Assembly (NCBI GenBank): GCA_016716885.1
Contig: JADJUV010000040.1
Location: 1-55,268 of the forward strand
From: Candidatus Trichofilum aggregatum
GTDB lineage: Bacteria; Chloroflexota; Anaerolineae; Promineifilales; Promineifilaceae
Direction: 5' to 3'
DNA: 55,268 bases
The notes under the pieces are model-generated. The model ran no database searches and was not told the origin of the DNA. It was given only the letters and a program-made list of their open reading frames with translations. Each line of letters opens with the position of its first letter. The stretch's first letter is position 1. Positions 25,512 through 32,458 of the stretch are shown piece after piece. Both the position numbers and the translations under genes were made by a program.

Positions 25512-26791
25512 ATGTCCGATTCCACTTCTCCCCCTGCCCTCTCTCCTGGTGCGCTCCTGCGTATCCCCAATTTTCGTACCCTGTTCGTAGGGCAAATCAT
25601 CTCCGATTTTGGCGATGCGTTGACCCAACTGACCGTTTTGTTATACATCAACCGGGTGACGGGTGGCAACACCCAGGCCCTGGCCCTGCTCCTCATTGCC
25701 CTGGCCTTACCGACGGCGACGTTGGGATTGGCGGCCGGGGCCTTTGTAGATCGTTGGGACCGCAAACGGGTGATGATTATCTCCAATTTGTTGCGGATGG
25801 TGCTGGTCATGGGTTTTCTGCTCGCGGCCGCAACCAACCAAATCTGGCTCATCTATCCGGTTGCCTTTCTCCACTCCACCGTTGGCTCATTTTTTGCCCC
25901 GCCCGGGGGGCCACTATCCCCCGCATCGTGCCGCCGGAGGGGTTACTTTCGGCCAATTCGCTGGGGCAGATCAGTGCCATATTTTTCCGGGTGCTGGGAA
26001 CCGCGGCCGCGGGTTTTCTCGTGGGCAGTCTAAACAACTTCACCCTGCCCTTCATCATTGACAGTCTGACCTTCTTGATTTCGGCTTTGTTGCTGACACA
26101 GTTAAAGCTGGAAAAACGGGGCGACGCGGCCGCGCTGGGTCAGGCTACCGTGCGCCTCATTCTGCATGAGATGCGCCTGGGAATTAGCACCATTTTGCAT
26201 CGCCGCGAATTGGTGGGCACCGTGGTAGCCCTGGCCGTAACGATGTTAGGGCTAGGGGCCGTCAATGTGTTGCTGGCTCCCATGTTAGTGAACGAGATGA
26301 AACTACCAGAAACATGGTTTGGGGCGCTGGAACTGGCCCAAAGTAGTGCCATGATTATTGGCGGTACGCTGGTGGCTTTTCTCGCCAGCCGCCTCAAGGC
26401 CACGACCATTGTCAGCTTTGGTTTGATAGCTCTGGGATGCATTTTGGGGCTGATGGCTCCTATCAATGCGGTCTGGCAATTGTTCCCCATTCTCTTTGGC
26501 CTTGGCCTGGTGGTGACGCCGGTGACGGCCGCCACCACAACCATTTTGCAGACCAACGCCAGTGATGAGGTGATGGGCCGGGTCGCGGCCGCGCTCAATG
26601 CCGTTGTCAGCACGGCCAACCTGATCTCGATGGCCTTGGCGGGGGTGTTGGCGGCCTGGTTAGGCACGCGGCAGGTGTTTTTGCTGAGTGGGGCGGTGGT
26701 GGTTTTGGCCGGGGTGGTGGCGTGGGGCATCTTCCGGGGGACAACACTATCCGGAAACGAAGCACCCTTACCAGTAGCCAGCGAATCATAA
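25512..26791 (+). CDS. MFS transporter (drug-efflux type), split by a one-base frameshift
   Basis: The first frame gives RIPNFRTLFVGQIISDFGDALTQLTVLLY and the MFS loop motif GAFVDRWDRKRVMI (residues about 80-92), up to HSTVGSFFAP near 25900. From there the protein continues in the next frame: ARGATIPRIVPPEGLLSANSLGQISAIFF and on to the end at 26791. Joining them gives about 426 residues with 12 membrane helices, the normal size. The shift falls in the run GCCCCGCCCGGGGGG, so a lost base in a homopolymer is the simplest explanation. It would export small hydrophobic compounds. Four Ala-Ala-Ala sites all use the octamer. Confidence 0.85.
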
Positions 26792-26796
26792 AAAAA

Positions 26797-26831
26797 GCCC
26801 GCGGCCGCAAATGGGATTTGCGGCCGCGGGC
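26797..26831. terminator. Bidirectional terminator hairpin made of two GCGGCCGC octamers
   Basis: Arms GCCCGCGGCCGCAAAT and ATTTGCGGCCGCGGGC (16 bp, perfect) flank a GGG loop. On the minus strand the stem is followed by seven T, so it terminates the convergent DUF6249 transcript. On the plus strand it begins six bases after the exporter stop and has a weak T-run. Its design is the same as at 21734. Confidence 0.85.
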
Positions 26832-26839
26832 CTGGTTTG

Positions 26840-26965
26840 TTATTCGTTTTGTCCTCGCCACCCGGCTGGAACCATTCCCCATAGCCAACGGGCCAATGTT
26901 TGCACCCGGGCCACAAACCAGAGGAACCCTTCCTCAACTTCACCCACAAAAGACTCTTCGTTCAT
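26840..26965 (-). CDS. Small 41-residue Trp-rich protein, coupled to the DUF6249 gene
   Basis: ATG at 26965 lies 4 bases after the stop of the DUF6249 gene, and the frame ends at 26840, nine bases before a strong terminator. The peptide begins MNEESFVGEVEEGF, continues LWFVARVQTLARWLWGM and ends in VPAGWRGQNE: an acidic start, an amphipathic or short membrane helix rich in Trp, and a basic/polar end. The tight spacing, sensible codons and terminator placement support a real gene. No homolog is known to me. Confidence 0.55.
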   Translation of the reverse strand: MNEESFVGEVEEGFLWFVARVQTLARWLWGMVPAGWRGQNE

Positions 26966-26968
26966 CGG

Positions 26969-27391
26969 TTATTCCCCGTTATATTTGCTGGGCGGAACCT
27001 CAGCTTCGGGGGCCGGGCTACGATACTCCCTCTCTTCCCCCCGGCCAATGGTGTAAATCACCAGCAGGGCAAAACCAAAAAACATGGGAATCAGGCCAAT
27101 AATCATCCAGGGGCCAAGGCCGAAGGGGGTATCACCCACCAAAAAACCAATCGGCCAGGTTCCCAGGCAAAGCGCCAGGCCTAAAAAAGTGGTAATTACT
27201 CCCCAGCGAAGCGTATTGCGGTTGCCATTGCTATTATTCACCTGGGGTAATACGCCTCGTTCGGCCAGGGCGATGGTCTCCTTATGCCGCCAATAGCGGC
27301 TGAGGGTCATGTAGGTAAAAGCGAGAAACAGGGGCATAACGATAATAACGATACTGCCGCAAATCATGGCGAAAAATTCATCGGGTCGCAT
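26969..27391 (-). CDS. DUF6249-like small membrane protein
   Basis: The start at 27391 follows AAAAAGGAGTG. Of 140 residues, helices are at about 8-30 (FAMICGSIVIIVMPLFLAFTYM), 62-80 and 92-114. A cytoplasmic segment HKETIALAERGVLP sits between the first two; this ALxERGxxP feature is typical of the DUF6249 proteins. No enzymatic motif is present. It probably shares a message with the 41-residue ORF downstream. The function is unknown. Confidence 0.65.
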   Translation of the reverse strand: MRPDEFFAMICGSIVIIVMPLFLAFTYMTLSRYWRHKETIALAERGVLPQVNNSNGNRNTLRWGVITTFLGLALCLGTWPIGFLVGDTPFGLGPWMIIGLIPMFFGFALLVIYTIGRGEEREYRSPAPEAEVPPSKYNGE

Positions 27392-27714
27392 AAGTCACTC
27401 CTTTTTGTGTGTTGCGTGTTGCGTGTTGCGTGTTGCGTGTTGCGTTAGGCAACGATGGTTCTGTTGAATGAGACAGGGGGAAGGGGAAAAAAGTTTCAGG
27501 CAGTTGGGACGTGGTGCGTGGTGCGTAGGAGTGCCGCTATACAGGTGCTCGTTCCACGCTCCGCGTGGAATGCTGCCTTCGACGCTCTGCGTCGCGTAGG
27601 ACGCAGAGCGTCCCGGATGGTGTTCCCACGCAGAGCGTAGGAATAAGTTCTGATACTTGTAGCGATACGAAACTTTTGCGCGGCTGATCTGGTCTAATTG
27701 GATGAGGTAATGGC
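27392..27714. repeat. Intergenic region: five GTGTTGC heptamers and nested hairpins
   Basis: GTGTTGC is repeated five times in tandem (27409-27443), adjoining the ribosome site of the DUF6249 gene. A related GTGGTGC heptamer pair follows near 27510. From about 27549 to 27645 lies a chain of inverted repeats (GTTCCACGCTCCGCGTGGAA; GACGCTCTGCGTC; GACGCAGAGCGTC; TTCCCACGCAGAGCGT). Their translations give the familiar spurious RSAWN peptides. No gene is visible here. Confidence 0.65.
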
Positions 27715-28284
27715 ATGATAGACGGGGTTGGACAAGAAAAAGCACTCATCCAACGAGCACAGGCAGGGGACGCGGCCGCGTTCGAGACTTTGGTGCAGAC
27801 CCATGCCGTTTACGTGTACAACCTGGCCCTGCGCCTGGTGCGCCAGCCCCAAGAAGCTGAAGATATGGCCCAAGAAGCACTGGTGAAGGTCTGGCAGGCG
27901 CTCCCCCGTTTCCGTGGTGAATCCCGGTTCACCACCTGGCTCTATCAAATCGTAACCCACGTATGTTACAATCGGCTACCGGGGTTAAAAACGGAATTGT
28001 TAGCCCTAGAAGTAGACGCGGCCGCGCTCTATCTGCCGGATGAACGGCCACCGATTGAAACGGATTTGCTCAGTGACGAGTTACGCCATCACCTGCATCA
28101 AACCATCGCCACCCTGCCCGAAAGTCAAAGTTTGCTGATTACCCTGCGCCATTTGCAGGAGCTGAGTTATGAGGAGATCAGCCAGGTGACGGGGTTGCCC
28201 TTAGGCACGGTGAAAACAGGCATTTTCCGCGGCCGCGAACGGCTCCGTGAACAACTGGCTGACTATCGAGAGGTTGTCCTATGA
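27715..28284 (+). CDS. Second ECF-type RNA polymerase sigma factor
   Basis: In this 189-residue protein, region 2 is AAFETLVQTHAVYVYNLALRLVRQPQEAEDMAQEALVKVWQALPRF with FTTWLYQIVTHVCYNRL. Region 4 is IATLPESQSLLITLRHLQELSYEEISQVTGLPLGTVKTGIFRGRERLREQL. This is a canonical RpoE-like layout. It overlaps the next gene by ATGA, so a cognate membrane partner is likely. Three octamers are present (two Ala-Ala-Ala, one Arg-Gly-Arg in the last helix, IFRGRERL). Confidence 0.92.
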   Translation: MIDGVGQEKALIQRAQAGDAAAFETLVQTHAVYVYNLALRLVRQPQEAEDMAQEALVKVWQALPRFRGESRFTTWLYQIVTHVCYNRLPGLKTELLALEVDAAALYLPDERPPIETDLLSDELRHHLHQTIATLPESQSLLITLRHLQELSYEEISQVTGLPLGTVKTGIFRGRERLREQLADYREVVL

Positions 28285-28790
28285 ACGAACAGACCGATAC
28301 CATCTTAGAAACGGCTCTGACAACGGTGCCTCTGGCTCCTTTACCCGCTGGCTTCATGGCCCGCACCCTACGCCAACTACCCCCTCGGGCTGTGCCCGTT
28401 ATTCGTTTCCGGCTGGAGTTTTTGGATATGGCTTTACCGTTAGCGATAGGGGTTTTTGCGGCCGCGATTCTCCTGGTTATGGGCTGGTACACCGGCATCC
28501 TCTCCCTGGACTGGTTCCCCACCCCGGCCAATCCACTCACCCTGCCCTCACTCACCACCCTGCCACTCACCACCTGGGCAGGTATCGCTGTTCTCGTTCT
28601 GGCTATAGAAGCGATGCTGACGGCAGTGGGCGTGTTGGCCTATACCTTGTGGGGAGACGCGGCCGCGGGTTTCTCTGCTCCGTTTGACGCATGGAGTGAG
28701 AGGACGAAGGGGCGACACGGCGAAATAGCCGTACGCATCACGCACCACGCATCACACCACGCACCCAAAAATCCCCCCCTTTTCAACTAG
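28281..28790 (+). CDS. Putative anti-sigma partner, two-helix membrane protein
   Basis: The ATGA overlap with the sigma gene suggests coupling. The short cytoplasmic N-terminus (TILETALTTVPLAPLPAGFMARTLRQLPP) precedes helices at about 50-70 and 93-115. There is no zinc-binding anti-sigma motif. The last 25 residues (GEIAVRITHHASHHAPKNPP) come from a run of CGCACCA/CGCATCA heptamers, so the original C-terminus was probably elsewhere. Anti-sigma function is inferred only from position and topology. Confidence 0.65.
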   Translation: MNEQTDTILETALTTVPLAPLPAGFMARTLRQLPPRAVPVIRFRLEFLDMALPLAIGVFAAAILLVMGWYTGILSLDWFPTPANPLTLPSLTTLPLTTWAGIAVLVLAIEAMLTAVGVLAYTLWGDAAAGFSAPFDAWSERTKGRHGEIAVRITHHASHHAPKNPPLFN

Positions 28791-28825
28791 CCCCCCACCC
28801 CGCTTACGGGTATCATCTGCCTATT

Positions 28826-29540
28826 ATGACCGTCGAAATTACCTGGGCTGGCTGTCTTGATTACGCCCTCGCCTGGGAAAAACAAAAAACCCTCGTCGCC
28901 GAACTCAGCCACCATCCGGACCGCACCGGCGACTTACTGCTACTGGAACACCCCCCCGACTTATACACTGGGACGCAGCGGCCACATCGAAAACCTACTC
29001 CTCGACGAAGCCGCTCTCCAACAGCAAGGCATCGCCTTTTACCGGGTAGACCGGGGCGGCGACATCACCTACCACGGCCCCGGCCAGCTTGTTGGCTACC
29101 CTATTCTCAACCTGAAAAACCTTTATTCGGTTTACAGCCTGGGGCTGGTACGGCGCTACGTACATGACCTGGAAGAACTCATCATCCAGGCCATCCGCCC
29201 ATTTGGCCTGGTGGGTCAACGGTATGAGAATCACCGGGGGGTGTGGATAGAAACAAGCCAGGGTTTTGCTAAAATTGCCGCCGTGGGGGTCCGCATCAGC
29301 GCGGGTGGTATCAGCAGTCATGGCTTTGCCCTGAATGTGGCTCCCAACATGAGCCATTTTAGTGGCATTATCCCCTGTGGCTTATCCGATTACGCCGTCA
29401 CCAGCATGGCCGAATTATTGGGCTATCCTCTCGGCGTAGACGAATTATTGTCACCCATTATCACTGCATTTAGTCGTGTGTTCGACGTACCCACCAGAAC
29501 CACCACCTTAATCAAGGAGCCTGATCATGTCCTTCGTTAG
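28826..29540 (+). CDS. lipB: Octanoyl-[acyl-carrier-protein]:protein octanoyltransferase, with a frameshift in a C7 run
   Basis: The N-terminal frame gives LDYALAWEKQKTLVAELSHHPDRTGDLLLLEHPP. Removing one C from the seven-C run at 28951-28957 joins it to TYTLGRSGHIENLL, the conserved LipB motif. Then follow RGGDITYHGPGQLVGYPI, AKIAAVGVRIS (catalytic Lys) and GIIPCGLSDYAVTSM (catalytic Cys). The enzyme transfers octanoate from acyl carrier protein to lipoyl domains. It overlaps the lipA start by 14 bp. The frameshift sits at a homopolymer, so an assembly error is more likely than loss of this core gene. Confidence 0.9.
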
Positions 29541-30447
29541 TCTCGACTCAATTGCCGAGGTTCCCAGCAAACCCCAACGCCGCCCGGAATGGATTAAAGT
29601 CCGGGTTCCTGGCGGGGAAAATTACGACTCGCTCAAAACATTGATGCGGAGCAAACAGCTTCACACCGTGTGTGAGGAAGCCCACTGCCCCAATATTGGC
29701 GAATGTTGGGGAGCGGGAACGGCTACTTTTTTGATGATGGGTGATATTTGTACCCGCAGTTGCGGTTTTTGCGACATCAAAACAGGCCGTCCGTTGCCCC
29801 TGGATTGGCAAGAGCCAGAGCGGGTAGCCCAGGCGGTCAAATCCATGAACCTGAAACATGTGGTCATCACTTCGGTGAACCGGGATGAACGGAAGGACGG
29901 GGGTGCCCCGATTTTCGCTCTGGTGATTCAGCGCATTCGGGAACTGCAACCGGGTTGTTCGATTGAGGTGTTGATACCGGACTTTAAGGGGGACGCGGCC
30001 GCGCTCAAAATTGTCATGGATGCCCGCCCGGAAATCCTCAACCACAACGTGGAAACCGTGCCCCGGCTGTTCAAAAAAGTGCAACCCCAGGACAAATATG
30101 AATGGGCCATGACCACCTTGCGCCAGGCCAAACAGATGGACAGCGATGTTTTGACCAAGAGTGGCCTGATGCTTGGGTTAGGCGAAGAGTGGGATGAGGT
30201 GGTGACGGTGATGCAGGATTTGCGGGGTTGTGGGGTGGATATTTTGACCCTGGGGCAATATTTACAGCCCAGCAAACAGCATTTACCCATTGAGAAATAT
30301 TATCGCCCGGAAGAGTTTGTTACCCTGAAAGAGCTAGGGTATGAGATGGGGTTTAAGTGGGTGGAGAGTGGGCCGCTGGTACGCAGTAGTTACCGGGCTG
30401 ATCAGCAGGTGTCGCTGTTATCGCCGATGAGGCGGGCGGCGTTGTAG
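29527..30447 (+). CDS. lipA: Lipoyl synthase
   Basis: This 306-residue radical-SAM enzyme has both iron-sulfur cluster motifs: C49-x4-C54-x5-C60 (CEEAHCPNIGEC) for the auxiliary cluster and C75-x3-C79-x2-C82 (CTRSCGFCDI) for the SAM cluster. The C-terminal RSSYRADQ contains the conserved Arg-Ser-Ser. It inserts two sulfurs into octanoyl groups made by LipB. An AAGGAG site lies inside the end of lipB. The gene is complete and of normal length. Confidence 0.96.
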   Translation: MSFVSLDSIAEVPSKPQRRPEWIKVRVPGGENYDSLKTLMRSKQLHTVCEEAHCPNIGECWGAGTATFLMMGDICTRSCGFCDIKTGRPLPLDWQEPERVAQAVKSMNLKHVVITSVNRDERKDGGAPIFALVIQRIRELQPGCSIEVLIPDFKGDAAALKIVMDARPEILNHNVETVPRLFKKVQPQDKYEWAMTTLRQAKQMDSDVLTKSGLMLGLGEEWDEVVTVMQDLRGCGVDILTLGQYLQPSKQHLPIEKYYRPEEFVTLKELGYEMGFKWVESGPLVRSSYRADQQVSLLSPMRRAAL

Positions 30448-30494
30448 CAGGTAACACGCGACCGCGAACTCCCCCTTCGCGGCCGCATACTTCC

Positions 30495-32054
30495 TCATCT
30501 GGCCGGATACCCTGTCACCTCGCGGATGGTCTCATACAGGGGTTTGAGCCGAGGGTACATTTTCTGGTAAACGCCGTGATACAGTTCGTCATACAACCGG
30601 TGGGTCTTCATGTCTGGCTCAAAGGTGTCACCCGGGTGGGTCATCTCGGTGATGGCGGTAGCGAAGTCAGGGTGCAACCCTAGCCCCACGGCCACATCAA
30701 TGGCCGCCCCCAAACCAGATGCTTCGTAAAGATGCGGCCGCGAGGCAGGCAATCCAAACACATCAGCCGTTATTTGCAGGGCCGCATCACTTTGGGAGCC
30801 ACCCCCAGCCACCCGCAGTTCGGTAATCGGTACGCCGCTGCGCTTCTCCGTGCGCTCCTTCCCCTCACGCAACGCATAGGCCAGCCCTTCCAAAATAGCC
30901 CGGTACAGATGTCCCCGCGTATGCACATCCCCCCAACCAATGATGGCCCCCTTCGCCTCTGGCCCTGGGATTTTTACCCCTGGCGACCAATAAGGTTGCA
31001 GGGTAAGGCCCATTGAGCCAGCCGGTATTTCACTGACCAGGGCATCAAACAGGCTTTCTGGTTTGACGCCACGCTCTTCGGCTAATTGTTGTTCACGCAG
31101 GCCGAACTCCCGCTTGAACCAGCTCACCATCCAGAAACCCCGGTAAACCTGAATCTCCAGGCTGTAGGCGTCGGGCACGGCTGAGGGAAACGGCGGCACC
31201 AGCGGAATCGGTTCGATGTAGCGGTGGTGGGTGGTGTTGATGGTGGCGGTAGTGCCGTAACTTAGCGCGGCTACGTTGGGAGTCAAGGCCCCGGAGCCAA
31301 TGACTTCGCACGCTTTGTCGGACGCGGCCGCGACCAAAGTCAATCCCTCAGGAATGCCGGTCAGTTCGCTGGCCTCGCGGGTAATCTGCCCTAATGGATG
31401 CGCCGGGGGAATAAGCTCCATCAGCTTCTCTTTTTCTATCGGCACCGCCTGCCACTTCCAATCTCGTGGCCCGGCCCACGCTTTGGCTTTGTAGTCGAAG
31501 GGCATGTACCCCACCTGACAACCCACAGAATCTACAAAACGCCCGGTAAGTTTGTAGGTGAGATACCCTGACAGGTACATATATTTGTATGTGTTTTGCC
31601 AGACATCAGGTTGGTGGCGCTGCAACCAGTTGGCTTCGGCCTCGGCCTGCAAGTAGGCGACGGTCTCGCTCATGCCGGTGAGGGCAAAGGCGATGCCCCA
31701 CAATCCACCCACCGGTTTCAGCCCCTCGGTGCGCCGCTGATCCAGCCAGACCATAGCCGGGCGCAGCGGTTTACCGGCTTTGTCTACGTTGATGATGGTG
31801 GCGCGTTGGGTGGTTAGCCCGACACCCGCAATGGCTTCACGGGGAATGTCAGTGGTTTGCCATAATTGCTGGCACGCTTGCCCCACCGCCTGCCAGTACA
31901 GGTCGGGGTCCTGTTCGGCATAACCGGGTTGGGAAGAATGGTACGGCTCGATGGCGATTTGGCTGTAGGCCAGCATGCGGCCGCGTAGGTCAAACAACAA
32001 CGCCCGCACGCTTTGGGTTCCATTATCAATAGTCAGCAAGATGTCACGGTTCAT
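30495..32054 (-). CDS. FGGY-family carbohydrate kinase (xylulokinase-like)
   Basis: The start at 32054 (MNRDILLTIDNGTQSVRALLFD) places the ATPase phosphate-1 motif at the N-terminus, where FGGY kinases have it; GGGTGG precedes it. Catalytic-region landmarks are TTQRATIINVDKAGKPLRPAMVWLDQR, ALSYGTTATINTT, and the FGGY signature region near the C-terminus (ELRVAGGGSQSDAALQITADVFGLP). Length is about 519 residues. It would phosphorylate a ketose or polyol with ATP. The sugar cannot be assigned, and no sugar transporter or isomerase is adjacent. Three octamers are present. Confidence 0.85.
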   Translation of the reverse strand: MNRDILLTIDNGTQSVRALLFDLRGRMLAYSQIAIEPYHSSQPGYAEQDPDLYWQAVGQACQQLWQTTDIPREAIAGVGLTTQRATIINVDKAGKPLRPAMVWLDQRRTEGLKPVGGLWGIAFALTGMSETVAYLQAEAEANWLQRHQPDVWQNTYKYMYLSGYLTYKLTGRFVDSVGCQVGYMPFDYKAKAWAGPRDWKWQAVPIEKEKLMELIPPAHPLGQITREASELTGIPEGLTLVAAASDKACEVIGSGALTPNVAALSYGTTATINTTHHRYIEPIPLVPPFPSAVPDAYSLEIQVYRGFWMVSWFKREFGLREQQLAEERGVKPESLFDALVSEIPAGSMGLTLQPYWSPGVKIPGPEAKGAIIGWGDVHTRGHLYRAILEGLAYALREGKERTEKRSGVPITELRVAGGGSQSDAALQITADVFGLPASRPHLYEASGLGAAIDVAVGLGLHPDFATAITEMTHPGDTFEPDMKTHRLYDELYHGVYQKMYPRLKPLYETIREVTGYPAR

Positions 32055-32088
32055 AAAACCACCCATATTTTGCAGGACAACACTCCTT

Positions 32089-32146
32089 GTTTGTAGTGAC
32101 CGCTTTAGCAGGCTAAACTCAGCCGGCTAAAGCCGTCACTACGAAC
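32089..32146. repeat. GTAGTGACC palindromic repeat, copy 7
   Basis: The 58-bp inverted repeat begins GTTTGTAGTGACCGC and ends GTCACTACGAAC, with several mismatches near the centre. A decayed half copy (GTGATCGCTTGAGCAGG) follows near 32175. It lies upstream of the kinase gene start. Confidence 0.75.
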
Positions 32147-32364
32147 AAGAAACTTGATCGCTCTTTTTGTCAGGTGTGATCGCTTGAGCAGGCCAGCTCA
32201 ATCGGGGTCGTTATGATACTTCAGCGACAAACTTCCCTTGGGCGATACGAGAAACTGCCACGGATTATACTGCTATCGGTGTTTTTTACGTCAAAGATGT
32301 TTTTTCGCCCTTCATCAGCCATAATTCCTGGCCTTTATTCTGAGGGGGGGTGGGGAGGTTTGGC

Positions 32365-32387
32365 GGGGGGGGGGGGGGGGGGGGGGG
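32365..32387. repeat. Run of 23 G in an intergenic region
   Basis: After TGAGGGGGGGTGGGGAGG comes an uninterrupted run of 23 G, about 70 bp before the start of the large membrane-protein gene. It could be a slippage-prone phase-variable tract, a G-quadruplex, or an assembly/sequencing artefact. The rest of 32147-32458 shows no gene. Confidence 0.7.
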
Positions 32388-32458
32388 CAGTTACCCAGGT
32401 TTTCTCGTGCCAGGCACTGAATAAACATTGAGTCCAGTGCGTAGCGAGAGCAATACCG

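Noticed and set aside
27395..27745. Frames giving RSAWN/PRGAWNEH-type peptides around 27.5-27.7 kb
   Set aside because: These come from GTTCCACGCTCCGCGTGG hairpin repeats and do not form a protein domain.
29548..30084. 178-codon minus-strand open frame opposite lipA
   Set aside because: Shadow of lipA, whose cluster motifs and overlap with lipB define the real frame.
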